Below, one piece after another: positions 17,195-25,513 of a DNA stretch of 44,580 nucleotides. The translations under genes and the position numbers were made by a program. Under the pieces are notes generated by a model. It had not been told where the DNA came from and made no database searches. It was given only the letters and a program-made list of their open reading frames with translations. Origin of the DNA: Actinomycetes bacterium (GTDB lineage: Bacteria; Actinomycetota; Actinomycetes; Mycobacteriales; Mycobacteriaceae); contig JAHZIT010000017.1 of the NCBI GenBank assembly GCA_022601275.1, positions 1 through 44,580 on the forward strand. The letters run 5' to 3'. Positions within the stretch are counted from its first letter, which is position 1. Every line of letters begins with the position of its first letter.

Positions 17195-18550
17195 CTACGG
17201 CAGCGGCGCTCCGGGCGGCGGGGGTACGTCCACCGGCGGCTGGTCGGGGCCGGAGAGCCGATCCCGAATCCGCTGCACCAGGCCGGGCGGTTCCTGCGGC
17301 GGAACCGCGTCCGGTGTCATCATGTCGGGCGGCGCAGCGCCGAACGGTGCCGGAGGGGCGTCCAGCGGGGGCGGAGCGGCGGGGGCTTCGGGTTCCAGCC
17401 TCATTGCTACCGCCAGCGCTGCTTCCTGGGAAATCTGGCGGGCATCCGGGACCGGGGCGGCCAGCGCTGTCGGTGGCTGCGCCACCTCGGCAGTCGGTGG
17501 CTGCGCCACCTCGGCAGTGGGTGGCTGCGCTACCTCGGGGGCGGCCAGAGGTGCGGCCTCACGCTTCGGGGCTGACTGCTGCAGCGGCGCGGGGGTAGTA
17601 CCCCTGACCGCGAGGGGAGCGCGCGCGGACGCGTCGGCGCCGGCGCGAGCCTGCGGGTCGGATCGCTCGGGGGCGGCCTGCAAGGCCAGTGCCGCGGAGG
17701 CTGACGCCACGAACGTGACGACTCCGGCGGCCAGGACGGCCGCCGGGCCCACTTGTGTGCGGTGGCGGGCTCCACGTCGCAGGGGGGTGGGCTGTTCGGT
17801 ACCAGCAGTGCTATTCCCGGCGACATCCCACAGGTCATCCCCGACGACAGCCCGGACCGAGTTGTCGAGCCTGAATTCCGCGGTCTGCGCGCACGCCAAT
17901 GCCGCCCCGCGCGCCAGGGCGAGCTGCGCCTCGGCGGGGGTGAACACGGGCACCGACAGCGCGTCCTGGAGGACGGGTCGCAATCCGTCGAGATCCTCGG
18001 CGGAGCCAACGAGCACCAGCGCTTCGGGTCGCCAGTCGGCCTTGGAGAACACCGTGCTCAACCAACCGGCGAGATCCTGCTCGGTGACGACTGAATGGTT
18101 GACCGCGGTCTGCACCGCGCCCTGTTGGGGCGCAACGACCAGCGCGATGAGGTGTTCGGGTTCGATGACGCAGACCGCCGTGGTCCGATAGCCGGCGACC
18201 TCGGCGATGCCCCGGGCCAGCGCATCGGTGGCTTCTGACAGCCGAACCGGGACAATGTTGCCGAAGCCCGAATCGCTCAGCGACTTCAGCAGCAGTGCGG
18301 CCTCGGCGTCGGCCTTGTCGCTCCAGGTCACGCCGATGGATTGCACCCGGTGTCCACGGCCCGCAGCGATCGCCTCGGCGCGCAGGACCGCCTCAACCGC
18401 CTGTTCAGATGTCTGAACCGCATTCCACGACCCGCCGGCGTCGACCTCGAATCCTGTGCCGTCCATCGTGTCGCCGTCGGAGTCCTGCCCCTGCACCAGA
18501 ACCAAACCGACGGCAGACGGTGTCACCGATAAGCCCAGTACCGCGTCCAC
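17195..18550 (-). CDS. Mycobacterial membrane-anchored protein, DUF7159-like, with Pro-rich tail
   Basis: A 451-residue protein. Residues 1 to about 240 form a globular domain starting VDAVLGLSVTPSAVGLVLV, which resembles the phosphate-1 strand-loop of the actin-like ATPase fold, with GIAEVAGYRT and LVLVGSAEDLDGL later. One transmembrane helix (VGPAAVLAAGVVTFVASASA) follows a basic RRGARHR stretch at about residues 260-290, then an Ala/Pro-rich extracytoplasmic region with three AEVAQPPT repeats and a QRIRDRLSG patch. The start is GTG at 18550 with AAAGGAG 6 nt upstream. I associate this architecture with the actinobacterial DUF7159 family from memory; no activity is known. Expected topology is N-terminus in the cytosol. 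The dehydratase gene lies upstream on the same strand, 107 bp away. Confidence 0.78.
   Translation of the reverse strand: MDAVLGLSVTPSAVGLVLVQGQDSDGDTMDGTGFEVDAGGSWNAVQTSEQAVEAVLRAEAIAAGRGHRVQSIGVTWSDKADAEAALLLKSLSDSGFGNIVPVRLSEATDALARGIAEVAGYRTTAVCVIEPEHLIALVVAPQQGAVQTAVNHSVVTEQDLAGWLSTVFSKADWRPEALVLVGSAEDLDGLRPVLQDALSVPVFTPAEAQLALARGAALACAQTAEFRLDNSVRAVVGDDLWDVAGNSTAGTEQPTPLRRGARHRTQVGPAAVLAAGVVTFVASASAALALQAAPERSDPQARAGADASARAPLAVRGTTPAPLQQSAPKREAAPLAAPEVAQPPTAEVAQPPTAEVAQPPTALAAPVPDARQISQEAALAVAMRLEPEAPAAPPPLDAPPAPFGAAPPDMMTPDAVPPQEPPGLVQRIRDRLSGPDQPPVDVPPPPGAPLP
17469..17540. repeat. 24-bp in-frame repeat, three copies (AEVAQPPT)
   Basis: Units start at 17469, 17493 and 17517; the first two are near identical and the third has four changes. 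It lies in the Pro-rich tail of the DUF7159-like gene. Confidence 0.9.
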
Positions 18551-18657
18551 AAAACACTCCTTTGGTCGCCCACAGTCCCCCGACGGGTCCATATGACGCA
18601 ATCTCGGGAGACCATACCCGTTACCTCCCCGTAACCTGTAATTGCACATCTGTTGAA

Positions 18658-19620
18658 TCAGTTGGGGGCCTGCTCAGCCAGGATTTCCCCGAGCAGTTGG
18701 GGTTCGATGTTCCCGCCGGACAGGATCACCACGGTGGGTCCTGACGGGGTTGAGCCTTGACGGTAGCCGGCCAGTGCGACCGCTCCGCTGGGTTCGCTGA
18801 CCAGATGGGCACGGCGTGCCAATTCGCCTACCGAGAAACGGATTTCGCGCTCCGACACGGTGATCATCCCGTCGAGGACCTTCTCGAGATGGGCGAATGT
18901 GAGCGCCGAAGGTTGTGAGCGCAGTCCGTCGGCGATAGTGCGGTTGCGATCCTCGACCGGCCAGTTCACCCGGTGGCCCCGAGCCAAGCCTTCGGTGGCG
19001 TCGGCGGCCAGCTCAGGCTCGACCCCGAAGATCTTTGCTTGCGGGCACAGCTCCCTGAGCGCGCTACCTATGCCTGACGCCAGCCCGCCGCCACTGACCG
19101 GAATCAGAACAGTGCGTACCAACGGCAGGTCAGCGGCAATTTCCAGGCCGATAGTGCCTTGCCCGGCGATGACATCGAGATGGTCGAAGGGAGGAATCAT
19201 CAGGCCGCCGGTCTCGGCGGCGATCCGGGCTGCCACGGTTTCCCGCTCCCCCGCTGCGCACAGCACGACGTTCGCCCCGTACTCGCGGGTCGCATGAACT
19301 TTGACCCGCGGGGTTTCCTCGGGCATCACGATGTGGGCGGGCAGCCGGTAGGTGGCTGCCGCGAATGCCACGGCCTGGGCATGGTTGCCGCTCGAGTAAG
19401 CCACGACCGCGGCCGGTTTCGCGCCTCCGGAGGCGGTGACGGCCACGGCGTTGAAGGCGCCGCGCGCCTTGAATGCGCCGATGGGCTGCAGGTTCTCGGG
19501 CTTGATCCACAAGGGCCGATCGCCGTCTCCCCACCGCGCCGCCAGCAGCGGAGTGCGCACGACGTGGGCTCGGATCCGTTCGGCAGCAGCGCGGATCTCA
19601 TCGATCGTGACCAGCTTCAT
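18658..19620 (-). CDS. Threonine/serine dehydratase (PLP fold type II)
   Basis: A 320-residue pyridoxal-phosphate enzyme. The Schiff-base Lys51 lies in GAFKARGAF; SSGNHAQAVAFAA contacts the substrate carboxylate, and PVSGGGLASGIG binds the cofactor phosphate. There is no C-terminal ACT-like regulatory domain, so this is the catabolic/short type (threonine ammonia-lyase, serine dehydratase or serine racemase-like) and not the feedback-inhibited biosynthetic IlvA. Substrate preference cannot be decided. The ATG at 19620 (MKLVTIDEIRAAAE) fits the family start; the longer frame would run into a duplicated 19-bp repeat. It diverges from the thioesterase gene across about 90 bp. Confidence 0.92.
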   Translation of the reverse strand: MKLVTIDEIRAAAERIRAHVVRTPLLAARWGDGDRPLWIKPENLQPIGAFKARGAFNAVAVTASGGAKPAAVVAYSSGNHAQAVAFAAATYRLPAHIVMPEETPRVKVHATREYGANVVLCAAGERETVAARIAAETGGLMIPPFDHLDVIAGQGTIGLEIAADLPLVRTVLIPVSGGGLASGIGSALRELCPQAKIFGVEPELAADATEGLARGHRVNWPVEDRNRTIADGLRSQPSALTFAHLEKVLDGMITVSEREIRFSVGELARRAHLVSEPSGAVALAGYRQGSTPSGPTVVILSGGNIEPQLLGEILAEQAPN

Positions 19621-19627
19621 AGGCTGA

Positions 19628-19665
19628 GTCTCATACAACCTGCGCCGTCTCATACAACCTGCGCC
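19628..19665. repeat. Perfect 19-bp tandem duplication upstream of the dehydratase
   Basis: GTCTCATACAACCTGCGCC occurs at 19628-19646 and 19647-19665 without a mismatch, in the leader/promoter region of the dehydratase gene. Confidence 0.95.
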
Positions 19666-19712
19666 GAAGTGGGCTCGACGATGGCGGATTTGCCCGCATT
19701 AGGGTGAGCGCT

Positions 19713-20135
19713 GTGAGCGCGTATTCGCTACCGGTTGTGCCGCGCTACGCCGAGATCGACCAACAGGGCGTGGTGTTCAACGGTCACTACCTGACCTGGT
19801 TCGATGAGGCGTGCACCGGGCTCCTCGATGATCTGGGGGTCGGCTACCCCGAGTTGATTTCGAGTGGCCATGACTTCCAGGTGGTGCACAGTGAGATCGA
19901 CTTCCTAGCCTCGGTCCGGTGGCGCGACGAGGTGCGGGTCACTGCCGAGTGCACGCGGATCGGCTCGACGAGCTTCACGGTCGCGTTCGGCGTTCGCCGG
20001 AAGGCCCCCGGCGCCGACGAACGGATCGCCGTGCAAGGGCACAACGTCTATGTCGTGGTGTCGACCGCGGACTGGGCGAAGCGGCCGATTCCCCCGGCGC
20101 TGCGGGATGCACTAAGCGGTTCGGCAACTAGCTGA
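19713..20135 (+). CDS. Acyl-CoA thioesterase, 4HBT hotdog fold
   Basis: A 140-residue single hotdog domain. The segment RYAEIDQQGVVFNGHYLTWFDEA carries the YbgC/4-hydroxybenzoyl-CoA thioesterase active-site pattern (Asp-x-x-Gly-x-Val-x-x-x-x-Tyr), and VRVTAECTRIGSTSFTV forms the long beta strand. It should hydrolyse acyl-CoA thioesters in the cytosol; chain length is unknown. The GTG at 19713 lies 7 nt after a TAGGGT box that can serve as a -10 element or a weak ribosome-binding site; GTG at 19704 is the alternative and would add three residues. It is followed after 42 bp by agmatinase, which has its own promoter signal. Confidence 0.88.
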   Translation: MSAYSLPVVPRYAEIDQQGVVFNGHYLTWFDEACTGLLDDLGVGYPELISSGHDFQVVHSEIDFLASVRWRDEVRVTAECTRIGSTSFTVAFGVRRKAPGADERIAVQGHNVYVVVSTADWAKRPIPPALRDALSGSATS

Positions 20136-20177
20136 TATCGAGCATTTCTTCGACTTGATCAGCGGTACGGTCTTCCC

Positions 20178-21212
20178 ATGGGCCACGATCACGACCATCG
20201 CCGCGAGATTCCGCCGGGGATGGCGGAGCAACTCGACCTGGCTTACGCCGGTGTGGTGTCTTTCGGTCACCGTCCCCTGCTCACCGAGGTCGAACAACTC
20301 GACGCGTGGAAACCGGATGTGGCCATCGTCGGGGCCCCCTTCGACATCGGGACCACCAATCGGCCGGGGGCGCGGTTCGGCCCGCGCGCGATCCGCGCGA
20401 CGGCCTACGAGCCGGGCACCTACCACCTGGATCTCGGATTGGAGATCTTCGATTGGCTGGAGGTCATCGACTTTGGCGACGCGTATTGTCCGCACGGTCA
20501 AACCGAAGTGTCGCACAACAACATTCGCGAACGCGTTCATACCCTCGCCGAGCGCGGCATCGTCCCGGTGATCCTGGGCGGTGATCATTCGATCACCTGG
20601 CCGGCTGCCACCGCGGTCGCTGATGTGCACGGGTACGGCAACGTCGGCATCGTCCACTTCGACGCGCACGCCGACACCGCAGACGAAATCGAGGGCAACC
20701 TGGCCAGCCATGGCACGCCGATGCGCCGGCTCATCGAATCGGGCGCGGTACCGGGCACCCACTTCGTTCAGGTCGGCCTGCGCGGCTACTGGCCTCCCCA
20801 GGACACGTTCGAATGGATGCTCGAGCAGGGCATGACCTGGCACACCATGCAGGAAATCTGGGACCGCGGCTTCAAGGAGGTCATGCGCGCCGCGGTGGGC
20901 GAGGCCCTCGCGAAAGCCGACAAGCTCTACGTTTCGGTGGACATCGACGTGCTCGACCCGGCGCACGCGCCGGGCACCGGTACCCCAGAGCCCGGCGGCA
21001 TCACCAGCGCGGACCTGCTCCGAATGGTCCGTCAACTGTGTTACGAGCACGACGTCGTCGGCGTCGACGTCGTCGAGGTGGCACCGGCCTACGACCACGC
21101 CGAACTGACGGTCAACGCCGCCCACCGGGTGGCGTTCGAGGCACTTGCGGGAATGGCCGCCCGGCGCAGAGATGCGGCCCAGGCTGAGCCGGGGCCGCCC
21201 GCGCGGTCGTAA
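20178..21212 (+). CDS. speB: Agmatinase / guanidino-acid ureohydrolase
   Basis: A 344-residue member of the arginase/agmatinase superfamily. Manganese ligands are visible: His137 in GGDHS (134-138), Asp162, His164 and Asp166 in DAHAD, and Asp255 and Asp257 in SVDIDVLDPAHAPG. Family members release urea from agmatine to give putrescine, or act on guanidinobutyrate or similar guanidino acids; the loop residues that set specificity were not resolved, so agmatine is likely but unproven. TACGGT (20166-20171) ends 6 nt before the ATG with no Shine-Dalgarno, so the mRNA is probably leaderless. A polyamine role fits with glnA3 7 kb away. SRPBCC and CYP124 genes follow on the same strand. Confidence 0.92.
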   Translation: MGHDHDHRREIPPGMAEQLDLAYAGVVSFGHRPLLTEVEQLDAWKPDVAIVGAPFDIGTTNRPGARFGPRAIRATAYEPGTYHLDLGLEIFDWLEVIDFGDAYCPHGQTEVSHNNIRERVHTLAERGIVPVILGGDHSITWPAATAVADVHGYGNVGIVHFDAHADTADEIEGNLASHGTPMRRLIESGAVPGTHFVQVGLRGYWPPQDTFEWMLEQGMTWHTMQEIWDRGFKEVMRAAVGEALAKADKLYVSVDIDVLDPAHAPGTGTPEPGGITSADLLRMVRQLCYEHDVVGVDVVEVAPAYDHAELTVNAAHRVAFEALAGMAARRRDAAQAEPGPPARS

Positions 21213-21280
21213 CGGAATCCCAGCCCCCGGCCTAACATAGATGCAGGCCGCGAATAATTGCGCGGGAGAGGAGCACCACG

Positions 21281-21733
21281 ATGCAGGGTTCGGTGACAGT
21301 GTCCATGGCGGCACCAGCGGAGCGGATCTGGGAGTTGATCGCCGATATTCGCAACACCGGAAAGTTCTCTCCGGAGACGTTCGAGGCAGAATGGCTTGAC
21401 GGCGCCACCGGCCCCGCGCTGGGCGCGAAGTTCCGCGGGCACGTTCGGCGCAACGAGATCGGCCCGGTGTATTGGACGACGTGCCGGGTCACCGCCTGCG
21501 AGCCCGGCCGGGAGTTCGGATTCGAGGTGCTCGCCGGTGACCGGGCGGTCAACAACTGGCATTATCGATTGACGCCGTCGGGTTCGGGCACCGAGGTCAC
21601 CGAGTCGTTCCGCCTGATCGAGAACCCGCTGATGTCGCTGTATTCCTTGCTGGGTGGTCAGCTCCGCCGCCGCCGCAACATTCGGGATATGCGTAAGACG
21701 TTGGAGCGCATCAAGGCAGTCGCAGAGGGTTGA
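21281..21733 (+). CDS. SRPBCC-family (polyketide cyclase/dehydrase-like) protein, Rv1883c-like
   Basis: A 150-residue START-like fold protein: MQGSVTVSMAAPAERIWELIADI is the typical first strand and helix, SGTEVTESFR a later strand, followed by a C-terminal helix with RRRRNIRDMRKTLERIK. Such proteins bind a hydrophobic ligand in a deep cavity; no catalytic motif can be read. GAGGAG lies 8 nt before the ATG. It ends 43 bp before cyp124, so the two may be expressed together and could share a lipid ligand, which is inference. From memory it matches Rv1883c, which supports the syntenic reading of the region. Confidence 0.87.
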   Translation: MQGSVTVSMAAPAERIWELIADIRNTGKFSPETFEAEWLDGATGPALGAKFRGHVRRNEIGPVYWTTCRVTACEPGREFGFEVLAGDRAVNNWHYRLTPSGSGTEVTESFRLIENPLMSLYSLLGGQLRRRRNIRDMRKTLERIKAVAEG

Positions 21734-21776
21734 TATTCGGCCACGAAGCCGGACCGGAAGGCTACGCTTGGCGGAC

Positions 21777-23063
21777 ATGGGCGTGAGAATGGGCGTCACC
21801 CGAACCAATGGGATCCCTCCGCCCGAAATCCCGCTGAGTGACATCGACCTCGGAAATTGGGACTTCTGGGGCCTCGACGACGACATCCGCGACGGCGCGT
21901 TCGCCACGCTGCGCCGCGAAGCGCCGACCACGTTCCACGATGCGTTCGTCCTCAACGCCGGCGCAGAGGTCGCCGGGCACTGGGCACTCACCCGCTACGA
22001 CGACGTGTTCTACGCCAGCCGACACCCCGAGATCTTCAGCTCGGCACTCGGCATCACGATCGGTGACCAGAGCCCCGAGCTCAGTGAGTATTTCGGCTCG
22101 ATGATCGCGATGGACGATCCACGACACGGTCGGCTGCGCGGCATCGTCCGCAGCGCGTTCACTCCGAGAGTGCTTGCGCTCATCGAGGATTCGGTGCGGC
22201 GACGCGCACGTCGACTGGTCGAGGAGATGATCGCCGCTCATCCCGACGGGCACGGCGAGCTGGTTTCGGAGCTGGCCGGTCCGCTTCCGCTGCAGGTCAT
22301 CTGCGACATGATGGGCATTCCCGAGCAGGACCATGCCCAGATCTTTCATTGGACGAACGTGATCTTGGGCTTCGGCGACCCCGGCATCGCGACAGATTTC
22401 GACGATTTCGTCTCCGTGGCAATGGCGATCGGTGCGTACGCCAAAAGGCTCGCCGAGGATCGTCGGGAACGCCCCTGCGACGACCTGACGACCAGCCTGG
22501 TCGAGTCGGAGCTCGACGGTGAGCAGCTGAGCTCGGCTGAGGTGGCCTCGTTCTTCATTCTGCTGGTGGTCGCGGGAAACGAGACAACTCGTAACGCCAT
22601 CAGCCACGGGGTACTCGCGCTCAGCCGCTATCCCGAGCAGCGCGAACTGTGGTGGTCGGCCTTCGGCACCGTAGCGCCCACCGCTGTCGAGGAGATCGTT
22701 CGGTGGGCCTCGCCTGTGGCATACATGCGTCGTACCCTTACCCGCGATACGGAGCTAGGCGGTGTGAAAATGTCTGCGGGAGACAAAGTTACGCTCTGGT
22801 ATAACTCAGCCAACCGCGATGAGTCCAAGTTCGTCGATCCGTGGATGTTCGACGTTCGCCGGCAGCCGAACCCGCATCTGGGCTTCGGCGGCGGCGGCGC
22901 CCATTTCTGCCTGGGCGCCAATTTGGCGCGCCGGGAAATCACGGTGGCGTTCGAGGAACTGCACCGTCGGGTTCCCGACATCCATGCGACCGAGGAACCC
23001 GACCGGTTGCATTCGGCCTTCATCCACGGGATCAAGCGGCTGCCGGTGGCCTGGAGCGCTTAG
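21777..23063 (+). CDS. cyp124: Cytochrome P450 CYP124 (methyl-branched lipid omega-hydroxylase)
   Basis: A 428-residue P450, the same length as I recall for M. tuberculosis CYP124A1 (Rv2266), with near-identical blocks: SEYFGSMI, AGPLPLQVICDMMGIP, FHWTNVILGFGDP, VVAGNETTRNAI (I-helix), EEIVRWASPV, GFGGGGAHFCLGANLARREI with heme ligand Cys378, and the end FIHGIKRLPVAWS. CYP124 hydroxylates the terminal methyl of branched lipids such as phytanic acid, and cholesterol or cholestenone side chains. The ATG at 21777 lies 8 nt after a TACGCT -10-like box. The frame is open further upstream, but those residues are antisense-like. No KstR motif was found upstream. A ferredoxin partner is not adjacent. 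I considered CYP140, expected here by synteny, and rejected it on sequence. Confidence 0.94.
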   Translation: MGVRMGVTRTNGIPPPEIPLSDIDLGNWDFWGLDDDIRDGAFATLRREAPTTFHDAFVLNAGAEVAGHWALTRYDDVFYASRHPEIFSSALGITIGDQSPELSEYFGSMIAMDDPRHGRLRGIVRSAFTPRVLALIEDSVRRRARRLVEEMIAAHPDGHGELVSELAGPLPLQVICDMMGIPEQDHAQIFHWTNVILGFGDPGIATDFDDFVSVAMAIGAYAKRLAEDRRERPCDDLTTSLVESELDGEQLSSAEVASFFILLVVAGNETTRNAISHGVLALSRYPEQRELWWSAFGTVAPTAVEEIVRWASPVAYMRRTLTRDTELGGVKMSAGDKVTLWYNSANRDESKFVDPWMFDVRRQPNPHLGFGGGGAHFCLGANLARREITVAFEELHRRVPDIHATEEPDRLHSAFIHGIKRLPVAWSA

Positions 23064-23092
23064 CAGCGACGGTCCTACAGTGTGGCGCCTTT

Positions 23093-23488
23093 TTACAGCG
23101 TGGCGGTGATCGGCCCGTTCTCCCCGCAGAACTGCTGCGGCGGATTCCCCTTGTTCGCGCATCCGCGGCCGGTCGAGGTGTAGGTGGCGCCCGGGTGATA
23201 GGGCTGGTAGAAGACCTGCGCGGGCAGGATCCCTCGGCCTTTCGCGCACTGGCCGGCGCCATCGCTGCCCTCCATCTGAATGCACGCCACAGTCTGATAG
23301 GTGACCGCCCCGTCGCACGCACCCACGGTGAGCGTCGCGGTCACCATGTCGGTGCCCGACACGTTCACCACGGTGGGCGGAGTCAGTCGGTAGTTGCAGG
23401 GGGGCTCAGCCGGCTGGGCGCCAGCGACTGCTGAAGTCGAGCCGAGGACCAGCGAGGTGGCCGCCAAAACAGCGAACGTCCTAAACAT
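23093..23488 (-). CDS. Small secreted cysteine-containing hypothetical protein
   Basis: A 131-residue exported protein: signal MFRTFAVLAATSLVLGSTSAVAGA, then a mature domain of about 105 residues with six cysteines (CNYR, GACDG, VACIQ, GQCAKG, GCANKG, FCGEN) that probably form three disulfides. There is no lipobox. The ATG at 23488 sits 6 nt after a TACCAT -10 box, fitting a leaderless start, and is preferred over the GTG at 23506. The gene converges with cyp124. I do not recognise a functional family; similar small secreted Cys proteins are common in mycobacteria. Stable extracellular or periplasmic folding is inferred from the cysteines. Confidence 0.8.
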   Translation of the reverse strand: MFRTFAVLAATSLVLGSTSAVAGAQPAEPPCNYRLTPPTVVNVSGTDMVTATLTVGACDGAVTYQTVACIQMEGSDGAGQCAKGRGILPAQVFYQPYHPGATYTSTGRGCANKGNPPQQFCGENGPITATL

Positions 23489-23616
23489 CCCTGGATGGTA
23501 AATCACGTCGGGGGCTGTTTATCGGGCAATGAGCCGCAACGGGGTCGAGTTCGCGGCCAGAGCCCCGGCACCAAAAGGTCCTGGAACCGCATCCAATCGC
23601 GTCGTTGCAGTTCACG

Positions 23617-23656
23617 TACTGTAGTTGACAGTAAGTGAAATCTGTTCACAGATTTC
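23617..23656 (+). promoter_or_regulatory. Two adjacent inverted repeats with -35-like box upstream of the amidohydrolase
   Basis: TACTGT-AGTTG-ACAGTA (23617-23633) and GAAATCTG-TTCA-CAGATTTC (23637-23656) are both perfect. TTGACA (23625-23630) inside the first may be a -35 box. Together they look like a regulated promoter; the second could also form a hairpin in RNA. Confidence 0.6.
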
Positions 23657-23710
23657 GTTGACTCCCGCTGGTGCGGGCAGTGTGATGTGGCGGTGAGTGG
23701 ATTGGGAGAT

Positions 23711-25513
23711 ATGGACACCGATGCGAGATACGACACGATCATCCGCAACGGCCGTTGGTTTGATGGCACCGGGGCGCCGTCGGCGATTCGCAACCTAGGC
23801 ATCCGCGCCGGACACGTCGTTTCCATCACGACCGACAAGCTCGACGAGACCGACTGCCCCCAGGTGATCGATGCCAGTGGGACGTGGGTGTTGCCCGGCA
23901 TGCTCGATATTCACACCCACTACGACGTCGAGGTGCTGGGCGGGCCGGCACTCGCGGAATCGTTGCGGCACGGTGTCACCACCGTGCTGCTCGGCTCGTG
24001 CTCGCTGTCGACGGTCTACGTGGACGGCCAGGATGCCGGGGACATCTTCGGCCGGGTCGAAGCGATCCCCCGTAGACACGTCATCGACGCGGTGGACCAA
24101 CACAAGAACTGGGCCAACGGCGAGGAGTACATCGCGGCGCTGGAAGCGCGCCCGCTCGGACCCAACCTCGCGGCATTCATCGGCCACTCCGACATGCGCG
24201 CAGCGACGATGGGGCTGGACCGCGCCACCCGTGAGGACGTCCGTCCGACCAAAGGTGAGCAGGAGCAGATGGAGCATATGCTCACCGAAGCTCTGCGCGC
24301 CGGCTTCGTCGGAATGTCCTCTCAGCAGCTGCTTTTCGACAAGCTAGACGGAGAGGTCTGCCGCTCACGCACCCTGCCGTCGACCTATGCTAAACCGCGC
24401 GAGTTGCGTCGGCTGAAGTCGCTGCTGCGCCGCTCGGGCCGGATTCTGCAGTCCGGGCCTGACATAGAGAACCCGGGCAGCCTAGCCTCACAGATCGTCC
24501 AGTCTCTCGGCATCCTCCGAAAACCGCTCAAGACCAGCCTGTTGTCCGCCGCCGATGTCAAGTCCAACCCGCTCGCGGTGAAGATGATGGGACCCGCGGC
24601 CAGGCTCATCAACCGCTTGGGTGGGAACTTCCGCTGGCAGCACCTGCCGGTGCCGTTCGAGGTCTACGCCGACGGCATCGACTTGGTGATCTTCGAGGAG
24701 TTCGGAGCGGGCGCTGCGGCTCTACATCTGCGAGACGAGCTGGAGCGCAACGAATTATTGCGGGACGAGGCCTACCGTCGGCAGTTCCGAAAGGAGTATG
24801 ACAGCAAGTTCGGTCTGCGAGTCTGGCACCGCGACTTCTTCGATGCCGAGATTGTCGGTTGCCCAGACGAATCGCTGATCGGAAAGTCCTTCGGACAGGT
24901 GGGCCGCGACCGGGCCGGTCTGCATCCAGTCGACGCGTTCCTGGATCTGGTGCTCGAACACGGAAGTGCGCTGCGATGGCGCACCACCATTTCCAACCAT
25001 CGCCCGGAAGTGCTCAAGAAACTCGCCCGCGACTCCGGTATCCAAATGGGATTCTCGGATGCCGGCGCCCACCTGCGCAACATGGCTTTCTACAACATGG
25101 GCCTGCGGTTACTGCGCCACGTGCAAGACTCCGCGCGCTCGGGCGTTCCGTTCATGACAATCGAGCAGGCGGTGTATCGGCTGACCGGTGAGCTGGCGGA
25201 CTGGTATCGCATCGATGCCGGCCATCTACGGGTCGGCGACCGCGCCGATCTCGTCATCATCGACCCGGCGCATCTGGATTCGGCACTGGACACCTATGCC
25301 GAAGATCCGGTCGACCAGTACGGCGGGCTGACCCGCATGGTGAATCGCAACGACGACACCGTGACCGCTGTGTTCGTCGGAGGCAGGGCAGTGTTCCTCG
25401 GCGGTGAACCCACCGAACTGGTCGGAACGCGGCGCACCGGGAGATTCCTGCGCGCCGCCCACAGCGCACCTGCCGTGACGGAGTCCGAAAGTGGGTTGGC
25501 CCATGTCGGTTGA
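23711..25513 (+). CDS. N-acyl-D-amino-acid deacylase-like amidohydrolase
   Basis: A 600-residue metal-dependent hydrolase of the amidohydrolase superfamily, D-aminoacylase/dihydroorotase-like group. Visible are the N-terminal beta-sandwich (IIRNGRWFDGTGAPS), the metal site DIHTHYDVEVLGGPAL, GHSDMR, a late SDAGAHLRNMAF aspartate and a C-terminal LRVGDRADLVIIDPAHL return strand. It resembles M. tuberculosis Rv2913c as I recall it. The ATG at 23711 has GGGAG 4 nt upstream. Substrate is unknown; an N-acyl or cyclic amide is likely. The 3' end overlaps the next gene by 11 nt, so the two are coupled. Upstream lies a paired inverted-repeat promoter region. Confidence 0.85.
   Translation: MDTDARYDTIIRNGRWFDGTGAPSAIRNLGIRAGHVVSITTDKLDETDCPQVIDASGTWVLPGMLDIHTHYDVEVLGGPALAESLRHGVTTVLLGSCSLSTVYVDGQDAGDIFGRVEAIPRRHVIDAVDQHKNWANGEEYIAALEARPLGPNLAAFIGHSDMRAATMGLDRATREDVRPTKGEQEQMEHMLTEALRAGFVGMSSQQLLFDKLDGEVCRSRTLPSTYAKPRELRRLKSLLRRSGRILQSGPDIENPGSLASQIVQSLGILRKPLKTSLLSAADVKSNPLAVKMMGPAARLINRLGGNFRWQHLPVPFEVYADGIDLVIFEEFGAGAAALHLRDELERNELLRDEAYRRQFRKEYDSKFGLRVWHRDFFDAEIVGCPDESLIGKSFGQVGRDRAGLHPVDAFLDLVLEHGSALRWRTTISNHRPEVLKKLARDSGIQMGFSDAGAHLRNMAFYNMGLRLLRHVQDSARSGVPFMTIEQAVYRLTGELADWYRIDAGHLRVGDRADLVIIDPAHLDSALDTYAEDPVDQYGGLTRMVNRNDDTVTAVFVGGRAVFLGGEPTELVGTRRTGRFLRAAHSAPAVTESESGLAHVG

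Noticed and set aside
17029..17598. Plus-strand GTG frame beginning MTGLWDRFVDRWVEA
   Set aside because: After about 20 residues it turns Arg/Ser-rich and overlaps the DUF7159-like gene on the opposite strand; weak support only.
21777..23063. Assignment of the P450 as CYP140
   Set aside because: Synteny suggested it, but length, the SEYFGSMI block and the HGIKRLPVAWS end fit CYP124 instead.
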